Of a DNA stretch of 64,000 nucleotides, positions 8,006 to 16,792 are shown in pieces; the first letter of the stretch is position 1; each line of letters starts with the position of its first letter. Under the pieces are notes generated by a model that worked only from the letters and a program-made list of their open reading frames with translations, made no database searches and had not been told where the DNA came from. Both the position numbers and the translations under genes were made by a program. The DNA is from Bog-473 sp963737745. Lineage in GTDB: Bacteria > Actinomycetota > Acidimicrobiia > Acidimicrobiales > RAAP-2. Location: contig CAVTTR010000007.1 of assembly GCA_963737745.1 (NCBI GenBank), positions 558,001 to 622,000 on the forward strand, given 5' to 3'.

Positions 8006-9519
8006 TCATGTGCCAGTGAGATACGCCGTGATGGCTTGAGCCATCGCCGCCGCGGCTGATTGTTGAAAAGCCGGGGTAACGAGGAGCGCAGCATCCGTCG
8101 CATTGCGCATATTGCCGGTCTCTATCAAGACCTTGGGAACAGTGGTCAGATTGAGCCCGGCGAGGTCGTCGCGAGGTTGCAAACCATCAGTTCCGTCGTA
8201 ATTGCTGATGGGCATCGCTGTCGCAGCTTGGAACGTGTTCCGTAGCACGGCCGCGAACGCGTCCGATGCGGCGATAACCCCGTCGTTGGGGCCGTCGGGC
8301 ACTGGTTCGAGGACGGCGAAGCCTCGACCGTAGGCCGGACCACCGTCTGCGTGAATGTCGACGGCGACGTTCGCGTGGGCGTCGTTGATGATGTCCGCCC
8401 TGGTGGTGACACAGGGCCCGATCCCGGAATTGTTCGGCCGCGTCAGCACCACCCGAGCCCCTTCGGTCACCAGGTCAGCCTGCAGGTAGGTGGCGACATT
8501 GAAATTGAACTGCGACTCGGTGTAGCCGCTGTCCGTGGCCGTCCCTGTTGTGTCGCAGGCCTCTTCTCCTGTCCCGTTCCAAATCAGCTGGTTGATGACC
8601 TGCGGAGCGGTGTAATTCAATCCGTTGTGGCCGGGGTCGATACCCACGACCATTCCTTCCAGCGGTCGCTGTTCATTCCCGAAAACGAGCCAGTAGCCGG
8701 TGCCGCTCGGCGCGGCCGCCATGCCGACCGCAGGGGCGGTCGACTGCATTCCGCCTTCGAGCCGTAGAACGAGGCATCCCCAAAGGTGAAGATGCCGCCG
8801 TCGGAGGCGACCAGCCAGTAGCCCTTGCCGTCGGGGGTGGCCGCCATGCCCACGATGGGCCGATTCAGTTGCATGCCACCGGTCGAGCCGTAGAACGAGG
8901 CATCCCCAAAGGTGAAGATCCCGCCGTCGGAGGCGACCAGCCAGTAGCCCTTGCCGTCGGGGGTGGCCGCCATGCCCACGATGGGCCGATTCAGTTGCAT
9001 GCCACCGGTCGAGCCGTAGAACGAGGCATCCCCAAAGGTGAAGATCCCGCCGTCGGAGGCGGCCAGCCAGTAGCCCTTGCCGTCGGGGGTGGCCGCCATG
9101 CCCACGATGGGCCGATTCAGTTGCATGCCACCGGTCGAGCCGTAGAACGAGGCATCCCCAAAGGTGAAGATCCGCCGTCGGAGGCGACCAGCCAGTAGCC
9201 CTTGCCGTCGGGGGTGGCCGCCATGCCCACGAGAGGCGTCTGCTGGGTGGCCAACGCACTGACGCCGAGGGAGGCGCTACCGAAGGGCACCACGGAATTG
9301 GGCGACGCCGCGGGATCCCCGACATGTGACACCGGTACCGATGTCCCCGGCACGGATGTACCCGGCACCGATGCGCTCGACGGATTCCGTGTCGGGGCCC
9401 ACGAAACGGTGATCGTGGCCAGGCACAGAAGGGCAACAAAAAGGGGCGGGCCTCCCGACCGCCATGCCCTGGGCCTTCTGCGTGAGGTGATGATTTGCCA
9501 CTCTATCCATGCAGGCCAC
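8006..9519 (-). pseudogene. Secreted N-acetylmuramoyl-L-alanine amidase, frame-broken
   Basis: Read across frames, this is an export signal (PPLFVALLCLATITVSWA), a Pro/Ser/Thr-Val linker with VPGTS repeats, about four 42-residue repeats, and a C-terminal amidase_3 domain. The amidase domain has VVGIDPGHNG, AVDIHADGG and a later LIETGNMRN segment, the pattern of zinc amidases that cut the MurNAc-L-Ala bond of peptidoglycan. Three frame changes are needed: an extra base in the G/C runs near 9440-9470, a missing C near 9170 (CCC in sister repeats, CC here), and a missing base near 8755. Net length is 3n-1, as these predict. The GTG at 9519 is a tentative start. The breaks in the repeats may be assembly errors. 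Confidence 0.7.
8760..9240. repeat. 126-bp tandem repeat (42-residue module), about 3.8 copies
   Basis: Matching points recur exactly every 126 bases (8781, 8907, 9033, 9159). On the minus strand each copy encodes a 42-residue module containing GMAATPDGKGYWLVASDGG and IFTFGDASFYGS. Copies two and three are nearly identical in DNA, pointing to recent duplication or ongoing homogenisation. The module resembles beta-propeller-like repeats common in secreted proteins of Acidimicrobiia. A degenerate further copy continues toward the amidase domain. Confidence 0.9.
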
Positions 9520-9549
9520 GGGCAGATTGTAGGCGTCCGTGACGATTGC

Positions 9550-10335
9550 CTACGAGGTCGTGAATCCTCCGTCCACGGAGAGCGCAGCGCCGGTGACACC
9601 GCTGGCCTCAGGTTCGCAGAGCCAGGCGATGAGTGCTGCAGGTTCGGCCGGATCCAAGAGCCGTTCCACTAACTGTTGGTGCGCGAACACTTCAGCCGAA
9701 GGCAGGTCATAGATCGCGGCGGAGGCATCGAGAATCGGCGTGCGCGTCGAACCAGGACATACCGCGTTGGCGGTGATCCCGGTGCCTGCCAAGTCTGCCG
9801 CCAACGACTTGATCAACCCGATGACGGCATGTTTGGACGCGCTGTAACCACTCATACGGCGCAGCCCCAAGAGGCCCGCAGCCGAAGCCACCGCGACGAC
9901 TCGGCCCTGGCGCGGCGCCGGGGCTTCGAGCAGAACCGGCACGGCCGCTGCGGCCAGATGACGCACGCCGTGGACATTCACGTCGAATTGCACGTTCCAC
10001 TGCGCGTCGCCCGTCTCCCAGAGGGGGCCGCCGCCCGCGACCACTCCGGCCACGGCGATAGCGGCATCGAGTCCACCGAACACCGTGATCGCCGCGTCGA
10101 CGGCAGCCTGCATGTCGGACGGGCTCCGCACGTCGCCCACCATCGGGTGCACCTGGTCGCCGTGGCGATCAGCCAGAGCCGCCAGATCGGCCGGCGTGCT
10201 CAAGGCGTAGTCAAGACCGGGATCGTCAGCACACACGTCAACGGCCACCACCCGCCATCCATTGGCAACCAATCGCTCAACCGTGGCGGCGCCGATCCCG
10301 CGAGCGGCGCCGGTCAGGACCGCGACCGGGCTCAT
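9550..10335 (-). CDS. Mycofactocin-coupled SDR oxidoreductase
   Basis: The 261-residue short-chain dehydrogenase has the TGAARGIG nucleotide motif (residues 9-16), catalytic Ser (VASAAG) and YSASK. After the second beta strand it carries an extra stretch of about 20 residues (from VDVCADDPGLDYALSTPADL), the insertion described for mycofactocin-dependent SDRs whose NAD is tightly held and re-oxidised by mycofactocin. The gene overlaps mftE by ATGA and is last in the leftward mft operon. It likely oxidises an alcohol or carbonyl substrate that is not identifiable here. Confidence 0.85.
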   Translation of the reverse strand: MSPVAVLTGAARGIGAATVERLVANGWRVVAVDVCADDPGLDYALSTPADLAALADRHGDQVHPMVGDVRSPSDMQAAVDAAITVFGGLDAAIAVAGVVAGGGPLWETGDAQWNVQFDVNVHGVRHLAAAAVPVLLEAPAPRQGRVVAVASAAGLLGLRRMSGYSASKHAVIGLIKSLAADLAGTGITANAVCPGSTRTPILDASAAIYDLPSAEVFAHQQLVERLLDPAEPAALIAWLCEPEASGVTGAALSVDGGFTTS

Positions 10336-11024
10336 GCCCGCCGCTGTACAGGCCAGCGCGCGGCCAGGGAAGTGAGCAGATCCTCGGTCATGGAAGCCAG
10401 GATTTGCTCACCCTCGGCTTCGCTCGCTTCTCGCGGATCTCCCAACACGCCGTTGGACGATATCGGCCGAACCCCTTCGGCGCGCAACCGGGGCATGATC
10501 GCCTCGAGAGGCTCGATACAGCCGGCCTCCAGCATCTCCGTGCGCACAACGCCTGGATCTATGGCCAGCATCACCGAGGTCTCGGTCCGCCCGGCGTGGG
10601 CGTCGCCCCCCGGGGCGGCGGCTGCCCAGATCATGGCCTCCTCGCCGTCGCGCCGACACCTCTCGCTGACCAGGGTGAGGGCCTCATGGTTTCCCCCGTG
10701 GGCCGAAATGAGGACCAGGCCAAGGAAGGATGCCCGGGCCGAGCGGATCAACTCGATCAGGACATCGGCCAGGACCGCATGGTTGATCAGCATGGTGCCG
10801 GGGAACCCAGCGTGTTCACCACTCGCCCCATAGGCCACCGGAGGGGCCACCAGGACATCGGTACGGGCGCGGGACACACGCAGGGCCAGCTCAACGGCGA
10901 TCCGGGTGTCCGTGTCGAGCGGCAGATGAGGGCCGTGCTGTTCCAAAGACCCGAGGGGCAGGGCCAACAGGAACGATCGGTCGGTCGCTGCGACGTCCGG
11001 CCAGGTTGCGCAGCCGAGCTCCAC
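10332..11024 (-). CDS. mftE: Mycofactocin precursor peptidase (creatininase family)
   Basis: The 230-residue creatininase-fold metallopeptidase has the signature LPLGSLEQHGPHLPLDTD (about 23-40) and later ISAHGGNHEAL and HAGRTETSVM, which supply the metal ligands. In the pathway MftE cuts the MftC-modified MftA to release the C-terminal Val-Tyr-derived dipeptide AHDP. The start is GTG at 11024, 21 bases after mftC, and the stop overlaps the SDR start. Length and motifs match MftE rather than a creatinine enzyme, and the location settles the assignment. Confidence 0.9.
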   Translation of the reverse strand: MELGCATWPDVAATDRSFLLALPLGSLEQHGPHLPLDTDTRIAVELALRVSRARTDVLVAPPVAYGASGEHAGFPGTMLINHAVLADVLIELIRSARASFLGLVLISAHGGNHEALTLVSERCRRDGEEAMIWAAAAPGGDAHAGRTETSVMLAIDPGVVRTEMLEAGCIEPLEAIMPRLRAEGVRPISSNGVLGDPREASEAEGEQILASMTEDLLTSLAARWPVQRRA

Positions 11025-11045
11025 CGTCGACGACGAGCGGCCGCG

Positions 11046-12218
11046 CTAGGCGCGCGCTGGCGTCCGGAAGTGGACTGGCGTGGGCACCGGAATCGGACTC
11101 CCATGACGATCTACCTTGGAATGCCCGATCGCGGCACCCGGCAAGGCGGAGCTGTCGCGGGCCGCCATTGCTTCTTCACCATGGCCGAACACGCACTCCG
11201 GATCGGGTCCGTCGAGAGGGATCCCGGTGAAGAATTTGGCTGCCATACAGCCCCCCTGGCACACGTCGTACGAGCCGCACGACGCACAGGCCCCTGCACT
11301 CTGCGGCTCGCGCAACGAAGCGAACAGATCCGACTCGCGCCATACGCCGGCGAACCCCCCGTCGTCGCGCACATTGCCGGCCAGGAATTCCTTGTCGATG
11401 ACGAACGGGCAGGCATAGACATCCCCGACCGGGTCGATCAAGCACACCACGCGGCCAGCGCCACAAAGGTTGAGGCCGTCCAAGGGCTGTCCGAGCGCCG
11501 AGAGATGGAAGAAGGAATCACCGGTCAAGACGTCGGGACGGTCCAGCAACCAGTGGTAGAGCATCCGCTGCTGCTCGGCCGTGGGATGCAACGCATCCCA
11601 GGTTTCGACACCCCGACCCGAGGGGCGAAATCGCGTCAGGCGCAACTGAGCGCCATAGCTTTCGGCGATGGCAGAGAACTTGTCCAGTTGGGTGACGTTC
11701 TCCCTGGTCACCACGACACTGATCTTGAACTGCCCAAAATCGGCGGCGGCCAGATTGTCCATGGCCGTCCGTGCTGCGGCGAATGATCCCTCGCCTCGCA
11801 CGGCGTCGTTGGTCGATGCCAGGGCGCCGTCGATGCTGATCTGCACATCGACGTAGTCCATTCCAGCCAGCCGACGGGCCCGCTCCGCCGTGAGCCTCGT
11901 TCCATTGGTCGAGAACTTGACCCCGACGTTGTTTTCGACGGCATAGCCCACCAAGTCGAAGAAGTCCGGTCGCAGCATCGGTTCGCCTCCGCCGATGTTC
12001 ACGTAGAACACCTTCATGGCGGCCAGCTCATCCACGATGTGACGGGCTTCGGCCGGCGTCAGCTCCATCGGGTCACGACGACCGGACGAACTCAGGCAGT
12101 GCACACAGGCCAGGTTGCAGGCGTACGTCAACTCCCAGGTCAGGCAGATCGGCGCTTCGAGGCCCTGCGTGAAACGCTGACGAAGCGGCATGATTTCTGT
12201 GGGCGCATCAACGGACAT
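11046..12218 (-). CDS. mftC: Mycofactocin radical SAM maturase
   Basis: The product is about 390 residues. The radical SAM cluster motif CNLACVHC (Cys 34, 38, 41) is followed by GGGEP, and a C-terminal SPASM domain carries many cysteines (CASCGSYDVCQGGC and others) for auxiliary Fe-S clusters. MftC decarboxylates the C-terminal Tyr of MftA and then forms the Val-Tyr crosslink, using SAM. The ATG at 12218 has GGAGG six bases upstream and overlaps the end of mftB by 11 bases; a TTG one codon earlier is also possible. It acts with MftB, which presents the precursor. Confidence 0.93.
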   Translation of the reverse strand: MSVDAPTEIMPLRQRFTQGLEAPICLTWELTYACNLACVHCLSSSGRRDPMELTPAEARHIVDELAAMKVFYVNIGGGEPMLRPDFFDLVGYAVENNVGVKFSTNGTRLTAERARRLAGMDYVDVQISIDGALASTNDAVRGEGSFAAARTAMDNLAAADFGQFKISVVVTRENVTQLDKFSAIAESYGAQLRLTRFRPSGRGVETWDALHPTAEQQRMLYHWLLDRPDVLTGDSFFHLSALGQPLDGLNLCGAGRVVCLIDPVGDVYACPFVIDKEFLAGNVRDDGGFAGVWRESDLFASLREPQSAGACASCGSYDVCQGGCMAAKFFTGIPLDGPDPECVFGHGEEAMAARDSSALPGAAIGHSKVDRHGSPIPVPTPVHFRTPARA

Positions 12219-12501
12219 CAATTACCTCCGAAGCCGCAAGGCGTGCGAGCGCACGCATGTACGTGGGTCGTTCAGGCTCGGCTATCAGCGCGTCCACCGC
12301 CGCCTGCGCGGTGTCGTACTGATCCAACGCGGTGACCAGTTCCACCAGGGTGCGCGACTTCAAGAACATGAGGCGGCGAGTGCCGAAGTGATACGCCAGG
12401 GCACCGAACGACTCATCACGCAATGCGATTTGGGGGTGGACCCGCCATCCTCTGTCGGATTCAAACGCACGCGCAGCCTTGGTAGGCCGCGCTTCAGTCA
12501 C
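12208..12501 (-). CDS. mftB: Mycofactocin precursor-binding chaperone
   Basis: The product is 97 residues from GTG 12501, two bases after the mftA stop (TGA-GC-GTG). It is a PqqD-like RiPP recognition protein (GWRVHPQIALRDESFGALAYHF at its start, then a helical region with FLKSRTLVELV) that binds the MftA leader and delivers it to MftC. Size and position between mftA and mftC are diagnostic. The frame is open a little further upstream, but an upstream start would overlap mftA. Confidence 0.9.
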   Translation of the reverse strand: MTEARPTKAARAFESDRGWRVHPQIALRDESFGALAYHFGTRRLMFLKSRTLVELVTALDQYDTAQAAVDALIAEPERPTYMRALARLAASEVIDVR

Positions 12502-12503
12502 GC

Positions 12504-12614
12504 TCAATAGACGCCGCACATGCCATCGATGGATACCTCTTCGACCAGGAGTTCGTCGACCTCATCGTCGGCGGGTGTTTCGACATCTTGCACTTCAATG
12601 TTTTCCGACAGCAC
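12504..12614 (-). CDS. mftA: Mycofactocin precursor peptide
   Basis: A 36-residue gene easily missed by gene callers. It starts at GTG 12612-12614 with GGAGG seven bases upstream and stops at TGA 12504-12506. The product is acidic (leader with DDEVDELLVEE) and ends in the invariant core SIDGMCGVY, whose last two residues, Val-Tyr, become the redox cofactor. It is the first gene of the leftward mftA-mftB-mftC-mftE-SDR operon, with a two-base gap to mftB. The C-terminal core and the neighbours make the assignment very secure. Confidence 0.95.
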   Translation of the reverse strand: MLSENIEVQDVETPADDEVDELLVEEVSIDGMCGVY

Positions 12615-12752
12615 CGTAAGCCTCCTTCGTGTTCGTCAGATCCTATCGGCTGGGGGCATACACACCATTCCTGTCAAGATTGGCCCGTGCGTGCTCCACA
12701 CTGGGATATCGGTGACGAGCCGTCCGTCCTTCGGCCTGCACCGCCCCGGCAC
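12615..12752. promoter_or_regulatory. Divergent promoter region of mftA and mftF
   Basis: These 138 bases separate the leftward mftA operon from rightward mftF and must hold promoters for both. On the mftA strand there is a TTGACA hexamer (12677-12672), but the nearest -10-like TAGGAT (12645-12640) is 26 bases away, too far for a standard promoter, so I do not call one. No mftR-like TetR gene is visible in the window. Confidence 0.5.
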
Positions 12753-14234
12753 GTGACGCCGTTACCCTCCAGCTTCGGGCTCTTCAAGGACCCCGCATCG
12801 ATCGGGTTCGACCAGGACCAGGTCCTCATGGGTGGGAGTCCCCTCCGACTCTTACGCCTGACCGCACGCGCCAGCTCCCTCGTCCACAGCTGGCAGGCCG
12901 GGACGAAGGTCGGTGACCGCAAGACGGAGCAGCTCCTGGCGCGACGGCTCGTTTCCTCGGGGGTCTTCGTGCCGCGTCCGGGTCCCACCCATTTTCAGAC
13001 AGAGGATGTCACGGTCGTCATTCCCGTCCGTGACCGTCCGGAGGCTCTCGAACGACTCCTCACCGCCTTGAAGGGGATGACGTGCCTCGTCGTGGACGAC
13101 GCCTCGACTGACCCTCGAAAAACGTGTCACATCGTCGAGCAAGCAGGAGGACGGTTCCTCGCCTTGGCCACGAACTGCGGGCCGGCTGCCGCGCGCAATG
13201 CCGGGCTGGCCCACGTCAGCACGCCCCTCGTCATGTTCATCGACTCAGACTGCGTGCCCGTTCCCGGTTGGCTCGAATTGATGCTGGCGCATTTCGAGGA
13301 CCCGATGGTGGCGGCGGTGGCGCCGCGGGTCGTTCCGCTGCCGCCGCTCACGATGACGTCACTGTCGCGTTACGAGGCCGTCCGATCCTCGTTGGACCGC
13401 GGCAGCTCCGGCGGCCTGGTCCGACCTCTGAGCCGGATTCCCTTCGTCCCGACTGCGGCCTTGATGCTGCGCCGTGCCGTCGCCGGCGACGTCCTCTTTG
13501 ATCCTCAGCTCCGGGCTGGCGAGGACGTGGATCTCGTCTGGCGCCTGGTCGAGGTGGGGTGGGACGTGCGCTACGAACCGGGTGCGATCGTCGAACACGA
13601 AGGGCCTCGAAGCTTCGGTTCCTGGCTGGGTCGCCGCGCCTTCTACGGGGCGAGCGCCGGCGCGCTGGCGCTGCGACATCGGCGGTCGCTCGTTCCACTG
13701 CAGGCGTCGGCCTGGTCCGTTGCCGTGTGGGGGCTGGCCTATGCCCGACGGCCATTTCTCGCGGCCGGAGTCCTCGCCGCATCCGTCGGATTGCTGGCGC
13801 GCCGTCTCCGCGGAGTGGTCGAGGAGCCGGTCGCGGTTGCAGCCAAGATCGCCGGCGGAGGGACCCTCACTTCAGCCCTTCCCGCCTTGCATGGCCTCAT
13901 TCGGACCTGGTCCCCCGCATTGGTACTCGCCTTGTTCCGGCGGCATACCCGTCGCGCCGCCGTTCTCGCCCTCGTCGTCCCGGCTCTGTCGGACTGGCGT
14001 ACGGACCGGCCCCAGCTCGACCCCTTCCGCTATGCCGCGATGCACATGGCGGACGACATCGCCTATGGGTCGGGCGTATGGCTGGGCTGCCTACGGGCGC
14101 GGACCGTCGTCCCCCTGCTGCCACGGATCGCGTTTCGGGCTCGTGTTTGGTCGGGTCCGTCGTCCTCCAAGAACGGGTCGAAGCCGACCCCTTCGCGGGC
14201 GGGCCAAAGAAGGGGGGTGCCGCAGCCGACCTAG
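12753..14234 (+). CDS. mftF: Mycofactocin glycosyltransferase
   Basis: This is a GT2-family membrane-associated glycosyltransferase of 493 residues from GTG 12753; the N-terminal GGSPLRLLRL region matches MftF well from this start. The domain holds VTVVIPVRD, CLVVDDAST, the metal-binding DSDC (near residue 167) and GEDVDLVWRL. C-terminal hydrophobic segments follow. MftF adds beta-1,4-linked glucose units to the mycofactocin precursor. It is divergent from mftA and is followed 72 bases later by mftD, giving a two-gene rightward transcript. An in-frame GTG at 12687 would lengthen the protein by 22 residues. Confidence 0.9.
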   Translation: MTPLPSSFGLFKDPASIGFDQDQVLMGGSPLRLLRLTARASSLVHSWQAGTKVGDRKTEQLLARRLVSSGVFVPRPGPTHFQTEDVTVVIPVRDRPEALERLLTALKGMTCLVVDDASTDPRKTCHIVEQAGGRFLALATNCGPAAARNAGLAHVSTPLVMFIDSDCVPVPGWLELMLAHFEDPMVAAVAPRVVPLPPLTMTSLSRYEAVRSSLDRGSSGGLVRPLSRIPFVPTAALMLRRAVAGDVLFDPQLRAGEDVDLVWRLVEVGWDVRYEPGAIVEHEGPRSFGSWLGRRAFYGASAGALALRHRRSLVPLQASAWSVAVWGLAYARRPFLAAGVLAASVGLLARRLRGVVEEPVAVAAKIAGGGTLTSALPALHGLIRTWSPALVLALFRRHTRRAAVLALVVPALSDWRTDRPQLDPFRYAAMHMADDIAYGSGVWLGCLRARTVVPLLPRIAFRARVWSGPSSSKNGSKPTPSRAGQRRGVPQPT

Positions 14235-14306
14235 TCTCTCGGGGGCACACTGTGGGGTCGGCCGCACGTGCGAGTCAGACCGGGGATGATTCACGAGAGG
14301 GTAGAT

Positions 14307-15485
14307 ATGAGCAACGAATGGTTCGAGACGGTTCTGGAAGCTCAGCGCCGGGCCAAGCGGCGCCTGCCCAAGTCGGTCTACAGCGCTCTGGTGGCCGGAT
14401 CCGAGAAGGGCCTCACGGTAGAGGACAACACCGCCGCCTACGGTGAGCTCGGATTCGCGCCCCACGTCGCCGGATCGCCGGCCGCCCGAGACCTGTCCAC
14501 GACCGTGATGGGTCAGACCATCTCGTTCCCCGTCATTATCTCGCCCACCGGCGTGCAAGCAGTGCATCCCGACGGCGAGGTCGCCGTCGCCCGCGCTGCA
14601 GCCGCCCGGGGCACGGCCATGGGGCTGAGCTCTTTTGCCAGCAAGTCCATCGAGGACGTGGTGGCCGCCAATCCCCAGACCTTCTTTCAGGTCTATTGGG
14701 TCGGCACACGGGACGACGTCCTCGAACGGATCGAACGGGCCCGGGACGCTGGAGCCGTCGGACTGATCGCCACGTTGGATTGGTCGTTTTCTCACGGCCG
14801 CGACTGGGGCAGCCCGGTCATCCCCGAAACTCTCGATCTCAAGTCGATGGCGCGCTTCGCACCCGAAGTGATTGCGCGGCCTCGGTGGCTGTACGACTTT
14901 GCGAAATCGGGCAAGCTGCCCGATCTCACCGCTCCGAACATGGGCAAGAAGGGTGAGACCGGACCAACGTTCTTCGGGGCCTATGGCGCCTGGATGCAGA
15001 CGCCGCCGCCGAGTTGGGACGACGTTGCCTGGCTGCGCAAACAATGGGACGGTGCGTTCATGCTCAAGGGCGTCTCTCGCATCGACGATGCCAAACGGGC
15101 TGTCGACGCGGGTGTGACCGCGATCTCCGTGTCCAACCACGGAGGCAACAACCTCGACGGCACCCCGGCGACAATTCGCGTCTTACAGTCGATCGCCCAG
15201 ACGGTTGGCGATGAGATCGAGGTCCTCCTCGATGGCGGGATCCGTCGCGGGAGCGACGTTGTCAAAGCGCTCGCCCTTGGCGCGCAAGCCGTGATGATCG
15301 GACGGGCGTACTTGTGGGGACTGGGCGCAAATGGACAGGCCGGGGTTGAAAATGTGCTGGATATCCTCCGCAGCGGGATTGAATCCGCCCTTCTCGGTCT
15401 CGGTCACGCGTCGATCCACGACCTCACAGCCGACGATCTGATCATTCCCCCGAACTTCAGCCGTCGGCTCGGCGACACCTCGTAG
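14307..15485 (+). CDS. mftD: FMN-dependent mycofactocin maturation dehydrogenase
   Basis: The 392-residue member of the lactate/glycolate oxidase family starts at ATG 14307 behind GAGAGGG. It shows the TIM-barrel FMN motifs SNHGGNNLDG, where most 2-hydroxyacid oxidases have Arg in place of the first Asn, and DGGIRRGSDVVKALALGA. MftD oxidatively deaminates AHDP to the dicarbonyl redox-active core of mycofactocin. The Asn-for-Arg change is usual in MftD. It lies directly behind mftF. Confidence 0.92.
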   Translation: MSNEWFETVLEAQRRAKRRLPKSVYSALVAGSEKGLTVEDNTAAYGELGFAPHVAGSPAARDLSTTVMGQTISFPVIISPTGVQAVHPDGEVAVARAAAARGTAMGLSSFASKSIEDVVAANPQTFFQVYWVGTRDDVLERIERARDAGAVGLIATLDWSFSHGRDWGSPVIPETLDLKSMARFAPEVIARPRWLYDFAKSGKLPDLTAPNMGKKGETGPTFFGAYGAWMQTPPPSWDDVAWLRKQWDGAFMLKGVSRIDDAKRAVDAGVTAISVSNHGGNNLDGTPATIRVLQSIAQTVGDEIEVLLDGGIRRGSDVVKALALGAQAVMIGRAYLWGLGANGQAGVENVLDILRSGIESALLGLGHASIHDLTADDLIIPPNFSRRLGDTS

Positions 15486-15505
15486 CGACGCAGTCTCTCC
15501 CTGGC

Positions 15506-15521
15506 GCCTTCTTCCGAAGGC
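15506..15521. terminator. Short hairpin between convergent mftD and alcohol dehydrogenase
   Basis: GCCTTC (15506-15511), loop TTCC, GAAGGC (15516-15521): a perfect six-base stem, followed on the plus strand by TTCT. It lies in the 38 bases between two convergent stop codons, where a bidirectional terminator is expected. The stem is short and the T-run weak. Confidence 0.4.
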
Positions 15522-15523
15522 TT

Positions 15524-16675
15524 CTAGGTGTCGAACTTGACGACGCCGCGGATGATCGTGCCGGCCGCCTGATCTTCATAGCCTTGTTGCACCTGATCGA
15601 GGGTGTACTCACGAGAGATCATCTCATCGATCTTGAGCTCTCCGGCCTCGAACAAGTTGAGCAGATTCGGTACCTGGATCCGAGGACTCGTGGAACCGAA
15701 CACGGTGCCCAGGATCGCTTGGTTGAACATGGCGAGATTGAAGAGGTTCAGTTGCACGTCCATTTGATCGAACGGCGCAATGGCCGTCACGACAATGCGG
15801 GCATCCTTGGACCCGACGGCGCAGGCGGAGGCAATGAGATCGCCTTTCAGCACACTTGGGGTCAGAATCACGACGTCCGCCTTCCGTCCTTGGGTGAGGT
15901 CCGGAAGCATGAATTGCGCATCGAGCAGGGAGGGCGCGGTGTGCGTCGCGCCAAACTCTTTCGCTTTCTCCAGCTTGAAAGGAACCGGGTCCACGGCGAC
16001 GATCGTGCGCGCCCCGGCGATACGTGCCCCTTGGATGGCTCCCGAGCCCACCCCTCCACAACCGACCACGACCACCGTCTCGCCCGGCTGGACCTTGCCC
16101 CGGTTCACCGCCGAGCCAAAGCCGGTGGAGACGCCGCAACTGATGAGGGCGGCCGCCTTCATGTTGGACCACGGATCAATACGGACCAGCGAGTTCTCGT
16201 GGCACACCATCTCGTCGGCGAACGTGCCCAGTTGGGTCATCCGATTCAGGTTCTGCCCGCCCAGGTGGTAGCGGTACGTCCCGTCGCTGATCATGCCCCC
16301 GGCCAACGTCGTTGCCCCCAGGTCGCACAGGTTCTGCCGGCCCGATGCGCACCAGTGGCACGTGCCGCACGAAGGAATGAACGACACCGCCACATGATCA
16401 CCCAGTGCGACCTGCGTCACGTTCGTGCCGATCTCAGTCACGATGCCCGAGCCTTCGTGCCCGCCGACGACCGGGAACATAGAGGGTACGCCTATGAACT
16501 CGAGCACCTCGGGCGATGCGCTGATATCGCCCGAGCGCAAGTGCTCATCGGAACGACACAAACCGGAGTAGACCATTTTTACCCGCACTTCGCGATTGGC
16601 AGGTGGGTCGATGTCGATCTCTTCGGTCTTCCACGGCTCGTTCAAACCCGAACACACCACCGCACGCGTCTTCAT
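15524..16675 (-). CDS. NDMA-type (mycofactocin-dependent) zinc alcohol dehydrogenase
   Basis: The 383-residue medium-chain dehydrogenase has the catalytic zinc region GGHEGSG, structural zinc cysteines in CGTCHWCASGRQNLC, and the NAD motif VVGCGGVGSGAIQGA (about 205-219). The sequence follows the family of N,N-dimethyl-4-nitrosoaniline-dependent alcohol dehydrogenases, which hold NAD tightly and use mycofactocin as the external electron acceptor. Location at the end of the mft locus supports this. It is transcribed toward mftD, so it is a separate unit with its promoter before 16676. Confidence 0.88.
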   Translation of the reverse strand: MKTRAVVCSGLNEPWKTEEIDIDPPANREVRVKMVYSGLCRSDEHLRSGDISASPEVLEFIGVPSMFPVVGGHEGSGIVTEIGTNVTQVALGDHVAVSFIPSCGTCHWCASGRQNLCDLGATTLAGGMISDGTYRYHLGGQNLNRMTQLGTFADEMVCHENSLVRIDPWSNMKAAALISCGVSTGFGSAVNRGKVQPGETVVVVGCGGVGSGAIQGARIAGARTIVAVDPVPFKLEKAKEFGATHTAPSLLDAQFMLPDLTQGRKADVVILTPSVLKGDLIASACAVGSKDARIVVTAIAPFDQMDVQLNLFNLAMFNQAILGTVFGSTSPRIQVPNLLNLFEAGELKIDEMISREYTLDQVQQGYEDQAAGTIIRGVVKFDT

Positions 16676-16792
16676 GAGAGAGCCCTTCCTCCAACCTCGG
16701 CCGTCGGACAGTCAGTATCGTTCTCCGGCCGCCATCAAACAACCGCAGCGGTGTTCGATTCTCAGCAAAGGGATCCGACGTCCAGGAGATAG

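Noticed and set aside
8760..9240. CRISPR array
   Set aside because: The 126-bp period encodes protein modules without unique spacers.
8006..9439. A Leu/Arg/Trp-rich repeat protein in the uninterrupted amidase frame
   Set aside because: The repeat region in that frame is an out-of-phase reading of the GMAATPDGKGYW repeats.
12640..12677. TTGACA and TAGGAT as an mftA promoter
   Set aside because: The spacer is 26 bases, far outside the usual 16-18.
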